From the NCBI RefSeq assembly GCF_030408795.1, contig NZ_CP047211.1, forward strand, positions 434,001-498,000: a DNA stretch of 64,000 nucleotides. Reading direction: 5' to 3'. Shown here in pieces: positions 1 through 9,020 of the stretch; within the stretch, counting starts at the first letter, position 1; each line of letters starts with the position of its first letter. A program made the position numbers and the translations under genes. Under the pieces are notes generated by a model, which saw only the letters and a program-made list of their open reading frames with translations, made no database searches and was not told the DNA's origin. The stretch is from Corynebacterium hansenii (GTDB lineage: Bacteria; Actinomycetota; Actinomycetes; Mycobacteriales; Mycobacteriaceae).

Positions 1-1244
1 TGCAGGCCATGGGCGTGCGGGCGGCGTCGGTCCGCACGGTGCCGGACACCGAAGTGCTGGCCGACGTGAAGTACGGGATGAACGATGGCCGCGACATCGT
101 CGTCGGCGATGCGGGAACGGGGTTGGCGTACAGCCGCCTGGGCATGCGTTCGGCCGACGGCGAGCCGCTGGCGGACGCCGTGGCGACGATGATCTCCGAC
201 GCCGGTTCCCTGTCGACGTGGGCCGTGCTGATCGGATCGGAAGAGGCGATCGCCGAGGCTCGGGACCGATTCCGTGGCACCCACGTGCGGCCCTTCGAAT
301 GCCGTTCGGCCGCCCTGGCGGCGGGGGCGCTGGATCCTGGACTGTTCCACCGGCTGGCAGATGCCGGGAACGGCGACGACGAAGACGACGAATACTGCCA
401 CTGCGATTGCGACGATTGCGATTGCGACGACGGTGATTGCCATGACGATGCGGTGGCCGGGCACGGTGCCGCATCGTGGAAACCCTCGCGAGCGGCCGTG
501 ATCCTCCCCCTTGCCGTGGGCGCGATCCTCGCGCTCGCCTCAATCGGAGGGAGCGTGCTGGGATTGTTCGGCGAGGACGGGAAACTCGGGGGCAGCGTGA
601 TCACCGGGGAGTTTTCCTTCGAAGTGCGACGTGGCGAGAATCCCGCCGAAGCCGCCGCGGAGGCCGCCGCAGCAGGCCGTGATTCGGAGGAGAAGCCGTT
701 CCGGCCGGCGCCCCCGCCGGTGCCCGACGGGGTGCCGGTGCCGGAGGCCGTGGCCCGCGTCTTCGATCTTTTCGACCCCGCGCCGTTGTTCGCGGCCCAT
801 TCCAACTGCGACCGCAACGGCGGCCCCGGGTACGAGAACCTGAACTACTACTGCCTCGACTATGGCGCGGCGACGAACCGGTTCGCCGAGGCGAATGGCC
901 TGCCGGAACTGGCCTATCCCGGGGACGTCGTCCAGGTCCACTTCTCCACGACGGGCCCGCCGGATCGCCGCCTGTTCGAACCGCCGCGGTGCGGCGAAAC
1001 GTTCAAGCGGGTCTACGAAACGCCCGGGGACACGTTCGCCTTCATCGAGGAACCCTGCGACGCGAACAACCGGCCATACGAGGGGGAGTGGCCCGCCGAC
1101 GGGCGAGCGGACGTGTACATCGTCGACATGAGGAACGTGTACCGGAGCCAAGCGGGTGCCCAATATCCCCTGATCCGCATCCACGGGCTCAAGGACCGGG
1201 CCGCCGGAGAAGCACTGCTGCGGCACTACGGTCTAATCAAGTGA
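1..1244 (+). CDS. Membrane protein with Hsp70-like fragment, Cys/Asp/His-rich linker and exported domain (5' truncated by window)
   Basis: The reading frame is open to the left window edge (an in-frame ATG lies at position 9), so the start is probably outside the window. Residues 1-110 look like the last part of an Hsp70/actin-fold ATPase, with a pattern near residues 70-110 resembling the nucleotide-domain end of Hsp70 proteins; this is my inference and not certain. Residues about 122-145 form an acidic run with eight Cys and two His in alternating C-D/C-H spacing. One hydrophobic segment (about 163-190) follows, then an extracytoplasmic region with four Cys that could form two disulfides. 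The last codons lie in the first unit of a 17-bp tandem repeat. Function unknown. Confidence 0.6.
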   Translation, partial: QAMGVRAASVRTVPDTEVLADVKYGMNDGRDIVVGDAGTGLAYSRLGMRSADGEPLADAVATMISDAGSLSTWAVLIGSEEAIAEARDRFRGTHVRPFECRSAALAAGALDPGLFHRLADAGNGDDEDDEYCHCDCDDCDCDDGDCHDDAVAGHGAASWKPSRAAVILPLAVGAILALASIGGSVLGLFGEDGKLGGSVITGEFSFEVRRGENPAEAAAEAAAAGRDSEEKPFRPAPPPVPDGVPVPEAVARVFDLFDPAPLFAAHSNCDRNGGPGYENLNYYCLDYGAATNRFAEANGLPELAYPGDVVQVHFSTTGPPDRRLFEPPRCGETFKRVYETPGDTFAFIEEPCDANNRPYEGEWPADGRADVYIVDMRNVYRSQAGAQYPLIRIHGLKDRAAGEALLRHYGLIK

Positions 1245-1423
1245 GCGGCCTAATCAAGTGAGCGGTCCGATCAAGTGAGCGGCTCAGCCGGCTGAGCGGC
1301 TCGATCATCCGAGCGGCTCGAGCACCCGAGCGGTCCGATTGGGTTCAGCGGCCCGGCTCCCGGACCGCCCGCCCCGGAGGCCCCGCAACCGCAGACCGCA
1401 ACCGCAGACCGCAGCCGCAGACC
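1230..1423. repeat. Two tandem repeat arrays between the membrane-protein gene and infA
   Basis: Positions 1230-1349 hold seven head-to-tail copies of a 17-bp unit (first copy GGTCTAATCAAGTGAGC, later copies diverging, the last 18 bp long); the first copy contains the stop codon of the upstream gene. Positions 1385-1423 hold three copies of a 13-bp unit (GCAACCGCAGACC). Apart from the infA promoter, nothing else is seen in the 366-bp gap 1245-1610. Confidence 0.8.
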
Positions 1424-1471
1424 GCGAGCGCGGGACGCTCCAGGTGCGGCGCGGGTCACGCCAGCGGGCAT

Positions 1472-1500
1472 TTGGCGTTTGCGCAGCTCGGGGGTAAACT
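1472..1500 (+). promoter_or_regulatory. SigA-type promoter of infA
   Basis: A -35 box TTGGCG (1472-1477) and a -10 box TAAACT (1495-1500) are separated by exactly 17 bp and lie about 110 bp upstream of infA. The boxes are seen in the sequence; use by the housekeeping sigma factor is inferred. Confidence 0.6.
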
Positions 1501-1610
1501 GGGCCGCTGGCGAGGGACACGTGTACCCGAGCCGCTCCGCGGCATTGCCGTGGAACGTAGCAGAGACATCAGCCAACGGGCCCGGATCGGGTCCGAGAAA
1601 CGTGGAGGAC

Positions 1611-1829
1611 ATGGCTAAGGAAGGCGCAATCGAGGTTGAGGGCCGCGTCGTCGAGCCCTTGCCGAACGCGATGTTCCGAGTGGAGCTGGACAACGGGCAC
1701 AGGGTGCTCGCCCACATCAGTGGGAAGATGCGCCAGCACTACATCCGCATTCTCCCGGAGGACCGGGTCGTCGTGGAGCTTTCCCCGTACGACCTGGAAC
1801 GCGGCCGAATCGTCTACCGCTACAAGTAA
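1611..1829 (+). CDS. infA: Translation initiation factor IF-1
   Basis: This 72-residue cytosolic protein has the usual length and sequence of bacterial IF-1, a single S1/OB-fold domain that binds the ribosomal A site during initiation with IF-2 and IF-3. The whole length matches the family: it begins [13 protein letters not shown] and has the conserved stretch [18 protein letters not shown] 1611 follows GGAGG at 1604-1608 with unusually short spacing (2 nt); longer upstream extensions of the frame lack family similarity. It precedes the rpsM ribosomal operon as in other actinobacteria, but no rpmJ (bL36) gene lies in the 251-bp gap to rpsM, where mycobacteria have it. Confidence 0.97.
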   Translation: MAKEGAIEVEGRVVEPLPNAMFRVELDNGHRVLAHISGKMRQHYIRILPEDRVVVELSPYDLERGRIVYRYK

Positions 1830-2080
1830 GACACCACAACTCCACCGTCCTAGCGGAACGGGCGCCCGTCATCGGCGGGCGCGGGGGAGGAATCACCAGA
1901 CCCGGCTCGGCGCCGGGTCCGCGCCCTTTTCCGACGTTCCGTCAGTTCACCTCCGGCAACGGTGGCCGGAGCCCCGCGCTTTTCACCCCGCCCACCCGGC
2001 GTCCGACCGGGCCACGGCGGGATCTCGGGCGGGGACGGCAGTGGAGCAAACCACCGCACCAACCGGAAGGAAAATGCCTA

Positions 2081-2449
2081 ATGGCACGCCTTGCTGGAGT
2101 TGACCTGCCGCGCAACAAGCGCATGCAGGTCGCTCTCACCTACATCTACGGCATCGGGCCCGCCCGTGCCTCCGAGCTGCTGGAGAAGACCGGCATCTCC
2201 CCGGATCTGCGCACCGACGATCTGTCGGACGAGCAGGTCTCGTCCCTGCGCGACGTCATCGAGGCCACCTGGAAGGTGGAGGGCGACCTCCGCCGCGAGG
2301 TGCAGGCCGACATCCGCCGCAAGATCGAGATCGGCTGCTACCAGGGCCTGCGCCACCGTCGTGGCCTGCCCGTCCGTGGCCAGCGCACCAAGACCAACGC
2401 TCGTACCCGCAAGGGTCCGAAGAAGACGATCGCCGGGAAGAAGAAGTAA
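2081..2449 (+). CDS. rpsM: 30S ribosomal protein uS13
   Basis: A 122-residue protein of the 30S head that contacts 16S rRNA and the P-site tRNA and forms inter-subunit bridges. It starts [19 protein letters not shown], has the family motif [13 protein letters not shown], and ends in a Lys/Arg-rich tail ([18 protein letters not shown]), all typical. The ribosome-binding site GGAAGGA lies at 2065-2071. It is the first gene of rpsM-rpsK-rpsD-rpoA-rplQ; rpsK begins 2 bp after its stop codon. The 251 bp upstream (1830-2080) contain GC-rich hairpins, including one near 1857-1890, but no recognisable gene. Confidence 0.97.
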   Translation: MARLAGVDLPRNKRMQVALTYIYGIGPARASELLEKTGISPDLRTDDLSDEQVSSLRDVIEATWKVEGDLRREVQADIRRKIEIGCYQGLRHRRGLPVRGQRTKTNARTRKGPKKTIAGKKK

Positions 2450-2451
2450 AC

Positions 2452-2856
2452 ATGGCAGCTCCGAAGTCCGCCCGCGGCCGCCGTACCGGCCGTCGCGTCG
2501 CGAAGAAGAACGTGGCCCAGGGCCACGCCTACATCAAGTCCACCTTCAACAACACCATCGTGTCCATCACGGACCCGAAGGGTGCCGTCATCTCGTGGGC
2601 CTCCTCGGGCCACGTCGGGTTCAAGGGCTCCCGCAAGTCCACCCCGTTCGCCGCTCAGATGGCCGCCGAGAACGCTGCGCGCAAGGCGCAGGAGCACGGC
2701 ATGAAGAAGGTCGACGTGTTCGTCAAGGGCCCGGGTTCGGGCCGCGAAACCGCCATCCGTTCCCTCCAGGCCGCCGGCCTCGAGGTCAGCTCGATCTCCG
2801 ACGTGACGCCGCAGCCGCACAACGGCTGCCGTCCGCCGAAGCGTCGCCGCGTCTAA
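2452..2856 (+). CDS. rpsK: 30S ribosomal protein uS11
   Basis: A 134-residue protein of the 30S platform that binds 16S rRNA next to the mRNA exit and the anti-Shine-Dalgarno region. Characteristic segments are [16 protein letters not shown], the [21 protein letters not shown] block and the C-terminal [11 protein letters not shown]. Length and basic character match the family. It starts 2 bp after rpsM, so translation is probably coupled, and is followed 23 bp later by rpsD. Confidence 0.97.
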   Translation: MAAPKSARGRRTGRRVAKKNVAQGHAYIKSTFNNTIVSITDPKGAVISWASSGHVGFKGSRKSTPFAAQMAAENAARKAQEHGMKKVDVFVKGPGSGRETAIRSLQAAGLEVSSISDVTPQPHNGCRPPKRRRV

Positions 2857-2879
2857 GAGAAGGGAAAGAGGAGAACAAA

Positions 2880-3485
2880 ATGGCCCGTTATACCGGACCC
2901 GCAACCCGCAAGTCCCGTCGTCTCCGCGTCGACCTCGTCGGCGGCGACATGTCCTTCGAGCGCCGCCCCTACCCGCCCGGGCAGGCCGGCCGCGCCCGCA
3001 TCAAGGAGTCGGAGTACCTGCTCCAGCTGCAGGAGAAGCAGAAGGCCCGCTTCACCTACGGCGTCATGGAGAAGCAGTTCCGCCGTTACTACGCCGAGGC
3101 GAACCGTCGCGCCGGCAAGACCGGCGACAACCTCGTCATCCTGCTCGAGTCGCGTCTCGACAACGTCATCTACCGCGCCGGCCTCGCGCGCACCCGCCGC
3201 CAGGCCCGTCAGCTGGTGTCGCACGGCCACTTCACCGTCAACGGCAAGAAGATCAACGTGCCGTCGTTCCAGGTGACGCAGTACGACATCATCGACGTGC
3301 GCCCGAAGTCGCGCAAGATGCTGTGGTTCGAGGAGGCCCAGGAGGGCCTGGTCGACGCCGTCGTCCCGGCCTGGCTGCAGGTCGTCCCCGAGACCCTGCG
3401 CATCCTCGTGCACCAGCTGCCCGAGCGCGCCCAGATCGACACCCCGCTGCAGGAGCAGCTCATCGTCGAGTTCTACTCGAAGTAA
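2880..3485 (+). CDS. rpsD: 30S ribosomal protein uS4
   Basis: A 201-residue primary 16S rRNA-binding protein that nucleates 30S body assembly and takes part in decoding fidelity. It has the N-terminal S4 region (MARYTGPATRKSRRL), then the S4 RNA-binding domain with LESRLDNVIYRAGLARTRRQ and the VSHGHFTVNGKKINVPS motif, and ends IVEFYSK. ATG 2880 is preceded by AAAGAGGAG. The frame is open far upstream into rpsM/rpsK, but that part is a shadow of those genes. A 159-bp gap with its own -10-like box follows before rpoA. Confidence 0.97.
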   Translation: MARYTGPATRKSRRLRVDLVGGDMSFERRPYPPGQAGRARIKESEYLLQLQEKQKARFTYGVMEKQFRRYYAEANRRAGKTGDNLVILLESRLDNVIYRAGLARTRRQARQLVSHGHFTVNGKKINVPSFQVTQYDIIDVRPKSRKMLWFEEAQEGLVDAVVPAWLQVVPETLRILVHQLPERAQIDTPLQEQLIVEFYSK

Positions 3486-3570
3486 GGCTCGGCGCGGCGC
3501 CCTTCCGGGCGTCCGCGCGGAACCCCTTCGACCCGGCTTTGCGACGGCCGCGTCAACCGCGGTTCGGCCG

Positions 3571-3576
3571 TAGAGT
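3571..3576 (+). promoter_or_regulatory. Possible internal promoter -10 box before rpoA
   Basis: TAGAGT at 3571-3576 in the 159-bp rpsD-rpoA gap fits an actinobacterial -10 box, but no convincing -35 box lies 16-18 bp upstream. The gap also carries one copy of the dispersed GCTTTGCGACG word at 3536-3546. Confidence 0.3.
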
Positions 3577-3644
3577 CGGGGCAACTTCGCATCCCCATTC
3601 CCCAAGGCGTCAAATAGCGGTCGCCACCAGGAGGATCACAGATC

Positions 3645-4661
3645 ATGCTCATTTCCCAGCGTCCCACGCTCACCGAGGATTTCATCGATTCCTCGCGCTC
3701 CCGGTTCGTCATCGAGCCGCTGGAGCCGGGTTTCGGCTACACCCTCGGCAATTCGCTTCGCCGTACGCTGCTGTCGTCCATTCCGGGCGCGGCGGTGACG
3801 AGCATCCGCATCGACGGCGTGCTGCATGAGTTCACCACCATCCCGGGCGTGAAGGAGGATGTCTCCGACATCATCCTGAACATCAAGGGCCTGGTGCTGA
3901 GCTCCGACTTCGACGAGCCGGCGACCGTGTACCTGCGCCGCGAGGGCGGCGGAGCCGTCACGGCCGGCGACATCGAGTGCCCGGCGGGCGTGGAGATCCA
4001 CAACCCGGATCACCACATCGCCACGCTCAACGAGTCGGGGCGCCTGGACATCGAGATGGTCGTCGAGCGCGGTCGCGGCTACGTTCCCGCCCAGCCGAAT
4101 TCCGGCGGCGAGATCGGCCGCATCCCGGTCGACCAGATCTACTCCCCGGTGCTGAAGGTCAGCTACAAGGTCGAGGCGACCCGCGTCGAGCAGCGCACCG
4201 ACTTCGACAAGCTGGTCATCGACGTGGAGACGAAGAACTCCATCTCCGCCCGCGACGCGATGGCGTCGGCCGGCAAGACCCTGGTGGAGCTCTTCGGCCT
4301 GGCCCGCGAGCTCAACGAGGCCGCCGAGGGCATCGAGATCGGCCCGTCCCCGCAGCAGAACGAGGACATCGCCGCCTACTCCATGCCCATCGAGGACCTG
4401 GACTTCTCCATGCGCTCCTACAACTGCCTGAAGCGCGAGGAGATCCACACGGTCGGCGAGCTCGCCGCCCGCACGGAGTCGGACCTGCTGGACATCCGGA
4501 ACTTCGGCGACAAGTCCATCAACGAGGTCAAGGTCAAGCTTTCGGAGCTGGGCCTGTCCCTGAAGGACTCGCCGAACGATTTCGACCCGTCCACCGTTGA
4601 GGGCTACGACGCCGAGACCGGCGAATGGACCGAGGACGCGGAGGTCGGCTACGACGAGTAG
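3645..4661 (+). CDS. rpoA: DNA-directed RNA polymerase alpha subunit
   Basis: A 338-residue protein that dimerises to start RNA polymerase assembly. The N-terminal domain (about 1-230) has the family signature [18 protein letters not shown]; the C-terminal domain (about 255-320) has the helix-hairpin-helix-like [20 protein letters not shown] region that binds UP elements and activators. A short acidic tail ends the protein. The ribosome-binding site AGGAGG is just upstream. It lies between rpsD and rplQ, the normal order for the alpha operon. Confidence 0.97.
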   Translation: MLISQRPTLTEDFIDSSRSRFVIEPLEPGFGYTLGNSLRRTLLSSIPGAAVTSIRIDGVLHEFTTIPGVKEDVSDIILNIKGLVLSSDFDEPATVYLRREGGGAVTAGDIECPAGVEIHNPDHHIATLNESGRLDIEMVVERGRGYVPAQPNSGGEIGRIPVDQIYSPVLKVSYKVEATRVEQRTDFDKLVIDVETKNSISARDAMASAGKTLVELFGLARELNEAAEGIEIGPSPQQNEDIAAYSMPIEDLDFSMRSYNCLKREEIHTVGELAARTESDLLDIRNFGDKSINEVKVKLSELGLSLKDSPNDFDPSTVEGYDAETGEWTEDAEVGYDE

Positions 4662-4702
4662 CCGCTACAGCGCACGCGACTTAAAAACACGAGGAGAATC
4701 CC

Positions 4703-5284
4703 ATGCCCAAGCCCAAGAAGGGCGCCCGTCTCGGCGGCTCCGCTTCCCACCAGAAGAAGATTCTGGCGAACCTGGCGAAGCAGCTGTTCGAGCACGGCCA
4801 GATCAAGACCACCGACACCAAGGCCAAGCTGCTGCGCCCCTACGCGGAGAAGCTGATCACGAAGGCCAAGGGCGGCACCCTGGCGGATCGCCGCAACGCC
4901 GCGAAGCTGCTGAACGACAACTACGTCGTCCAGGTGCTTTTCGACGAGCTGGCGCCGAAGTTCGCCAACCGCGAGGGCGGCTACACCCGCATCATCAAGC
5001 TGGGTAACCGCAAGGGCGACAACGCGCCGATCTCGCTGATCCAGCTGGTCACCGAGGAGACCGCTTCCGCCGAGGCGACCCGCGCCACCCGCGCCGCCGC
5101 GTCGAAGCAGGCCGAGGAGGCCAAGGCGGAGGACGCCGACGCCAAGGCCGCCGAGGAGGCTCCGGAGGTCGAGGCCGAGGAGTCGACCGACGCCGAGGCA
5201 GAGGCCGAGGCCAAGGACGCCGACGCCGACGCCGACGCCGAGGCTGAGGCCGACGCCGACGCCGAGAAGGCCGACGAGAAGTAA
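4703..5284 (+). CDS. rplQ: 50S ribosomal protein bL17 with long acidic tail
   Basis: Residues 1-120 are a complete bL17 ([19 protein letters not shown] start, [40 protein letters not shown]), a protein near the peptide exit tunnel. The remaining about 70 residues are almost only Ala, Glu, Asp and Lys, with repeated Asp-Ala and Glu-Ala dipeptides, so the protein (193 aa) is much longer than the 120-130 residues usual elsewhere; actinobacterial L17 proteins often carry such tails. It is the last gene of the alpha operon and is followed directly by a strong hairpin terminator. Confidence 0.96.
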   Translation: MPKPKKGARLGGSASHQKKILANLAKQLFEHGQIKTTDTKAKLLRPYAEKLITKAKGGTLADRRNAAKLLNDNYVVQVLFDELAPKFANREGGYTRIIKLGNRKGDNAPISLIQLVTEETASAEATRATRAAASKQAEEAKAEDADAKAAEEAPEVEAEESTDAEAEAEAKDADADADAEAEADADAEKADEK

Positions 5285-5308
5285 ACCCCCGCGGTCGCTT
5301 TTCGCTCG

Positions 5309-5350
5309 AGCGCCCCGCCACCCGTCGTTTCGGGTGGCGGGGCGCTTTTG
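5309..5350 (+). terminator. Rho-independent terminator of the rpsM-rplQ operon
   Basis: A perfect 14-bp GC-rich stem (5310-5323 with 5332-5345, extendable by one A-T pair at the base and one G-C pair at the top) is followed by TTTT at 5346-5349. It starts 25 bp after the rplQ stop codon. Confidence 0.9.
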
Positions 5351-5376
5351 CGTTTTCCCCGGAAGACGGGGGATCA

Positions 5377-6426
5377 TTGCCTTCCGTGAACGACCTTGAC
5401 GTGAATGCCCCGCGCGAAGGGGACGCGAATGCCCCGAGTGGCGCCGGTGCGAGCGACGCCGGTGCCGGCGCCCCGAGTGGTGCCGGTGCCGGCGATTCGG
5501 CGGACCTCGTGCGGCTGCGCCTGGACATCGCCTACGACGGCACCGATTTCCACGGGTGGGCCGCGCAGGGCGGGCCGGGCGGGGCGTCGCTGCGCACGGT
5601 CCAGGGCGTGATCGAGGACGCCCTGGCCAAGATCCTGCGCCAGGAGGCGCGCCTGACGGTCGCCGGCCGCACGGACGCGGGGGTGCATGCGCTGGCGCAG
5701 GTCGCCCACGTCGACGTCACCCGCCAGTCGCTGGACACGAGGTCCATCGCCGGCGATCCGGCGCGGCTGGTGCGGCGGCTGGCGCGCCTGTTGCCCGACG
5801 ACGTCTCCATCCGGGCCTGCTCCTTCGCCCCGGAGGGCTTCGACGCCAGGTTCTCGGCTTTGCGACGCCACTACGTCTACCGCATCACCACCTCCGACGC
5901 GGGCCCGCTGCCCACGCGTGCGCGCGATACGGCGACGTGGACGCGAAAGGTCGATCTGGACGTGCTGCGCGAGTCCGCGGAGATGCTCGTCGGCCTGAAC
6001 GATTTCGCCGCGTTCTGCCGCCACCGCGAAAACGCGACCACCATCCGCGACCTGCAGCTGTTCGAGTGGCACGACATTTCCACGGCCGCGGAGCCGGAGC
6101 TGTACGAGGCCCGGGTCACCGCCGACGCTTTCTGCTGGTCGATGGTGCGGTCGCTGGTGGGCGCCTGCCTGGCGACGGCGGAGGGCCGCCGCCCCCGCGG
6201 CTTCACCGGCGGGCTGCTCGACGAGCGCGAACGCTCGCCGCTCGTGCCCGTGGCGCCCGCCAAGGGCCTGGCGCTGGCGGGGGTGGATTACCCGGATGAC
6301 GGCGAATTGGCCGCCCGCGCCGCCAAGACCCGGGACATCCGCGTCCTGCCCGGCGAGGAGCACCGCGCCGTCGGCAAGGGCTGCCCCGACACCAACCCGT
6401 GGTTCGACGGAATGCCCGACCGCTAG
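5377..6426 (+). CDS. truA: tRNA pseudouridine(38-40) synthase TruA
   Basis: TruA isomerises uridines 38-40 in the anticodon stem-loop of tRNAs. The catalytic aspartate lies in AGRTDAGVHALAQ; other family blocks are LDIAYDGTDFHGWA, RFSALRRHYVYRI, DFAAFCRH and FCWSMVRSLVGAC. The chosen start is TTG 5377; GTG 5386 is also possible. The first about 40 residues form an Ala/Gly/Pro/Ser-rich extension with a duplicated APSGAGA unit that is not part of the enzyme fold, so the true start could be later. It follows rplQ after the terminator, as in mycobacteria. Confidence 0.93.
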   Translation: MPSVNDLDVNAPREGDANAPSGAGASDAGAGAPSGAGAGDSADLVRLRLDIAYDGTDFHGWAAQGGPGGASLRTVQGVIEDALAKILRQEARLTVAGRTDAGVHALAQVAHVDVTRQSLDTRSIAGDPARLVRRLARLLPDDVSIRACSFAPEGFDARFSALRRHYVYRITTSDAGPLPTRARDTATWTRKVDLDVLRESAEMLVGLNDFAAFCRHRENATTIRDLQLFEWHDISTAAEPELYEARVTADAFCWSMVRSLVGACLATAEGRRPRGFTGGLLDERERSPLVPVAPAKGLALAGVDYPDDGELAARAAKTRDIRVLPGEEHRAVGKGCPDTNPWFDGMPDR

Positions 6427-6512
6427 ACTGACGCCGGTCGGAACCATTCGTTCCACTCTCACCGACCCATCGAATCGACCTGGGTCCCTAGTTTCCCCGG
6501 AGGCGCTTCACC

Positions 6513-8882
6513 GTGATCTGGCCCGCCATCGTGTTGGTCCTGCTGCTCGTCGTCCCCGGAGCCATCCTGGCCGTAGCGTCGGGCCTCCGGCTCGGCTGGG
6601 CGCTCGCGCTCGGCCCGGCGCTCACCTTCGCGGTCACGGGCCTCGCCGGGTGGTTGTTCGGCGCGGTCGGCATCGGCTACTCGACGCTCACCGTCGCCCT
6701 GGCGTGGCTCGTCATGGTCGCCGTCGCGCTGGTGTGGCGCCGCTTCGCGCCCAAGCGGGAGGATGCGGCGGGGCGGGCGTCGTCAAGCGAGGAGCCCCGC
6801 GGCCGCGCACGGGCCCTCATGGCGTTGCCCGCCGTGGCGGGATTGGCGGTCGCGGTGGTGACCCTGGGGTGGGCCGCGCTGTCCCGGCTCGCCCGCGCCA
6901 CCGAGGGCATCGAGGCCATCCAGCAGTCGTGGGACGTGCACTGGCACGCCTCGGTGATCAAGTACGCGCTGGACACCGGGATGGTGTCGTCGACGCGGAT
7001 GGGCGAGATCCAGAACCTGGAGACCTCCGGCGACATGTACTACCCGGCGGCCTGGCACGCGTTCGGCGCGACGGTCGTCGAGGTCACGGGCCTGAGCGTG
7101 CCGGCCACCGTCAACATCCTCGGCCTGGTCGCCCCCGCCCTGCTGCTGCCGCTGGGCGCGGCCGCGCTGGGCTGGCGGATGATCGACCGCGGCGGCTGGA
7201 CCGCCTCCATCGCGGCGGGCCTGGCCGCGGTGCTGACCACCGCCGTGCCCGTGATGGCGCCCATCGGCGTCTACGTCGGCGCATGGCCCTACCTGCTGGG
7301 CATCGCCCTCACCGGCGTCACCTTCGCCGTGCTGTCGTCGGTGCCGCACGCGCCGATCCGCATGTTCGCCGGCGCGCTGGCGCTGATCGGCATCGGCCAG
7401 CTCCACCCCTCCGCCGTGCCGTCGACCGTGCTGCTGCTCGCCGCCTGGTGGCTGTTCGGCCGGCTCTGGCGGCCCGTGCGCCCGGAGCTGGGGGCCGCGA
7501 AGTCCCGGCTGCGCGACATCGGGCTGATGGCCCTGCCCGGCGTCGTCTCCGCCGCGTTCCTGCTGCCGCAGTGGCTCTCCGGCGAGCAGCAGGCCCAGGA
7601 AATCCGCGCCGAGAGCGCCACGGTCGACGTCAACCGCTTCGAATCCTGGTACCGCGCCGCGACGATGCTCACCCGCCACGCGGAGGACTACGGGTCGGTC
7701 AAGCCGGTGATCATCGTCGGCGTCATCGGCCTGGCGGTCCTGGCGCTGCTGCTGCGGCGCTACTGGCCGGCGGTCGCGTGGGCGGTGTCGGTGCTGTACA
7801 CCACGCACGCCATCAACACCTTCGACGGGGTCTTCGGCAAATTGCTCGGCGTCTACACCGGCCTGCACTACTCCACGCCGCACCGCCTGGTCCTGCAGAC
7901 CGCGCTGTTGATCACGGCGGCCGGCGGCGCGGGCGTGGCCCTGCTCATCGCCGCTGCGGCGGCGTACGCGGCGCGTCGCAAAGCCCGGAGCGCGGCCACC
8001 GCGAGCGACGCACCGGCGAGCGATGCAACGGCGTGTGACGCACCGGCGGGCACAGGTAACGCGAGCACCGCCCCCGCAGGCGAGGATGCCGCTCCCGTGC
8101 CCTTCGCCGACCGGCTCGCGCGCCCCAACCCGGCACCCGCCCCGGTCGCGGGCATGCTCGTCGCGGCGTTGCTGGTGGCCGGGTTCGTCCCGTGGGCGGT
8201 GCACCGCATGGCGCCGGTCAACGACCACTCGTACCTGGACATCCGCGACCACCGGTTGGTCAGCGAGCGCGACCTGCGCGCCTTCGACTGGCTGGCGCAA
8301 CAGCCCGAGGCCCACGAGCACCGGGTGTTCACCAACCCCAACGAGGGCTCGGCGTGGATGTACATGCGCAACGACATCCCCACCGTGTTCCGCCACTTCG
8401 TGTGGCCGGACGCCGACAAGCACTCGGCGACGTCGATGATCTACTGGCACACCGACAAGATCGGCTGGGGCGAACCGTGGAACCCGACGGCCGCCAACCA
8501 GGTGGACCTGGCGCTGAAGAAGCTCGACGTCGGCTTCATCTACGTTTCGCCGCCGTACTTCTGGGCGGACCAGCGCATCAACATGCGCATGCAGGAGGGC
8601 GCCTGGTGGTCGCGCGGCCTGACGCCGGTGTACCGCGACGAGGAAGTCACCATCTACGCCGTCAACGCCGTGATCGACCCCGAGCGCATCGAAGAGATGC
8701 GCAAGGGCTCGCCGATGGAGATGCCGCCGATGACCACCCGCGGCCAGGCGGGCGCGGCCAAGCCGGGCGACGCCGACTACGACGCCCCGCACGCCTGGGT
8801 GCCGGACTTCTCTACCGGTTACCGCGGGGAGGGCTCGGTGTTCCCGGAGGGGCAGGAGCCGCTGACGGTGCGCCCCAAGTAG
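6513..8882 (+). CDS. Large polytopic membrane protein (DUF6541-like)
   Basis: A 789-residue protein with many hydrophobic helices. Residues 1-75 contain two or three, residues about 100-460 most of the rest with GATVVEV and HPSAVPSTVLLL segments, then an Ala/Ser/Thr/Asp-rich linker (about 485-530), one more helix (about 545-565) and a C-terminal soluble region of about 220 residues, probably outside the membrane. The architecture resembles GT-C-type glycosyltransferases and the actinobacterial DUF6541 family, but I see no catalytic motif I would assign. GTG 6513 follows GGAGG (6499-6503). Two copies of the dispersed 11-bp word fall in its hydrophilic linkers (6778, 7974). Confidence 0.8.
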   Translation: MIWPAIVLVLLLVVPGAILAVASGLRLGWALALGPALTFAVTGLAGWLFGAVGIGYSTLTVALAWLVMVAVALVWRRFAPKREDAAGRASSSEEPRGRARALMALPAVAGLAVAVVTLGWAALSRLARATEGIEAIQQSWDVHWHASVIKYALDTGMVSSTRMGEIQNLETSGDMYYPAAWHAFGATVVEVTGLSVPATVNILGLVAPALLLPLGAAALGWRMIDRGGWTASIAAGLAAVLTTAVPVMAPIGVYVGAWPYLLGIALTGVTFAVLSSVPHAPIRMFAGALALIGIGQLHPSAVPSTVLLLAAWWLFGRLWRPVRPELGAAKSRLRDIGLMALPGVVSAAFLLPQWLSGEQQAQEIRAESATVDVNRFESWYRAATMLTRHAEDYGSVKPVIIVGVIGLAVLALLLRRYWPAVAWAVSVLYTTHAINTFDGVFGKLLGVYTGLHYSTPHRLVLQTALLITAAGGAGVALLIAAAAAYAARRKARSAATASDAPASDATACDAPAGTGNASTAPAGEDAAPVPFADRLARPNPAPAPVAGMLVAALLVAGFVPWAVHRMAPVNDHSYLDIRDHRLVSERDLRAFDWLAQQPEAHEHRVFTNPNEGSAWMYMRNDIPTVFRHFVWPDADKHSATSMIYWHTDKIGWGEPWNPTAANQVDLALKKLDVGFIYVSPPYFWADQRINMRMQEGAWWSRGLTPVYRDEEVTIYAVNAVIDPERIEEMRKGSPMEMPPMTTRGQAGAAKPGDADYDAPHAWVPDFSTGYRGEGSVFPEGQEPLTVRPK

Positions 8883-9020
8883 GCGCACGATCCCCCTCCG
8901 GCCCGCGCCCCGCGCGCCCTGGGCCGTTTCGCCCGCCGCACCGGTGACATCGATCACGGGCGGCGGGCATCTGCGCGATTGGGTGGGTTCGACCGGCCCG
9001 AGCACGTAGGGTGAGGGACC

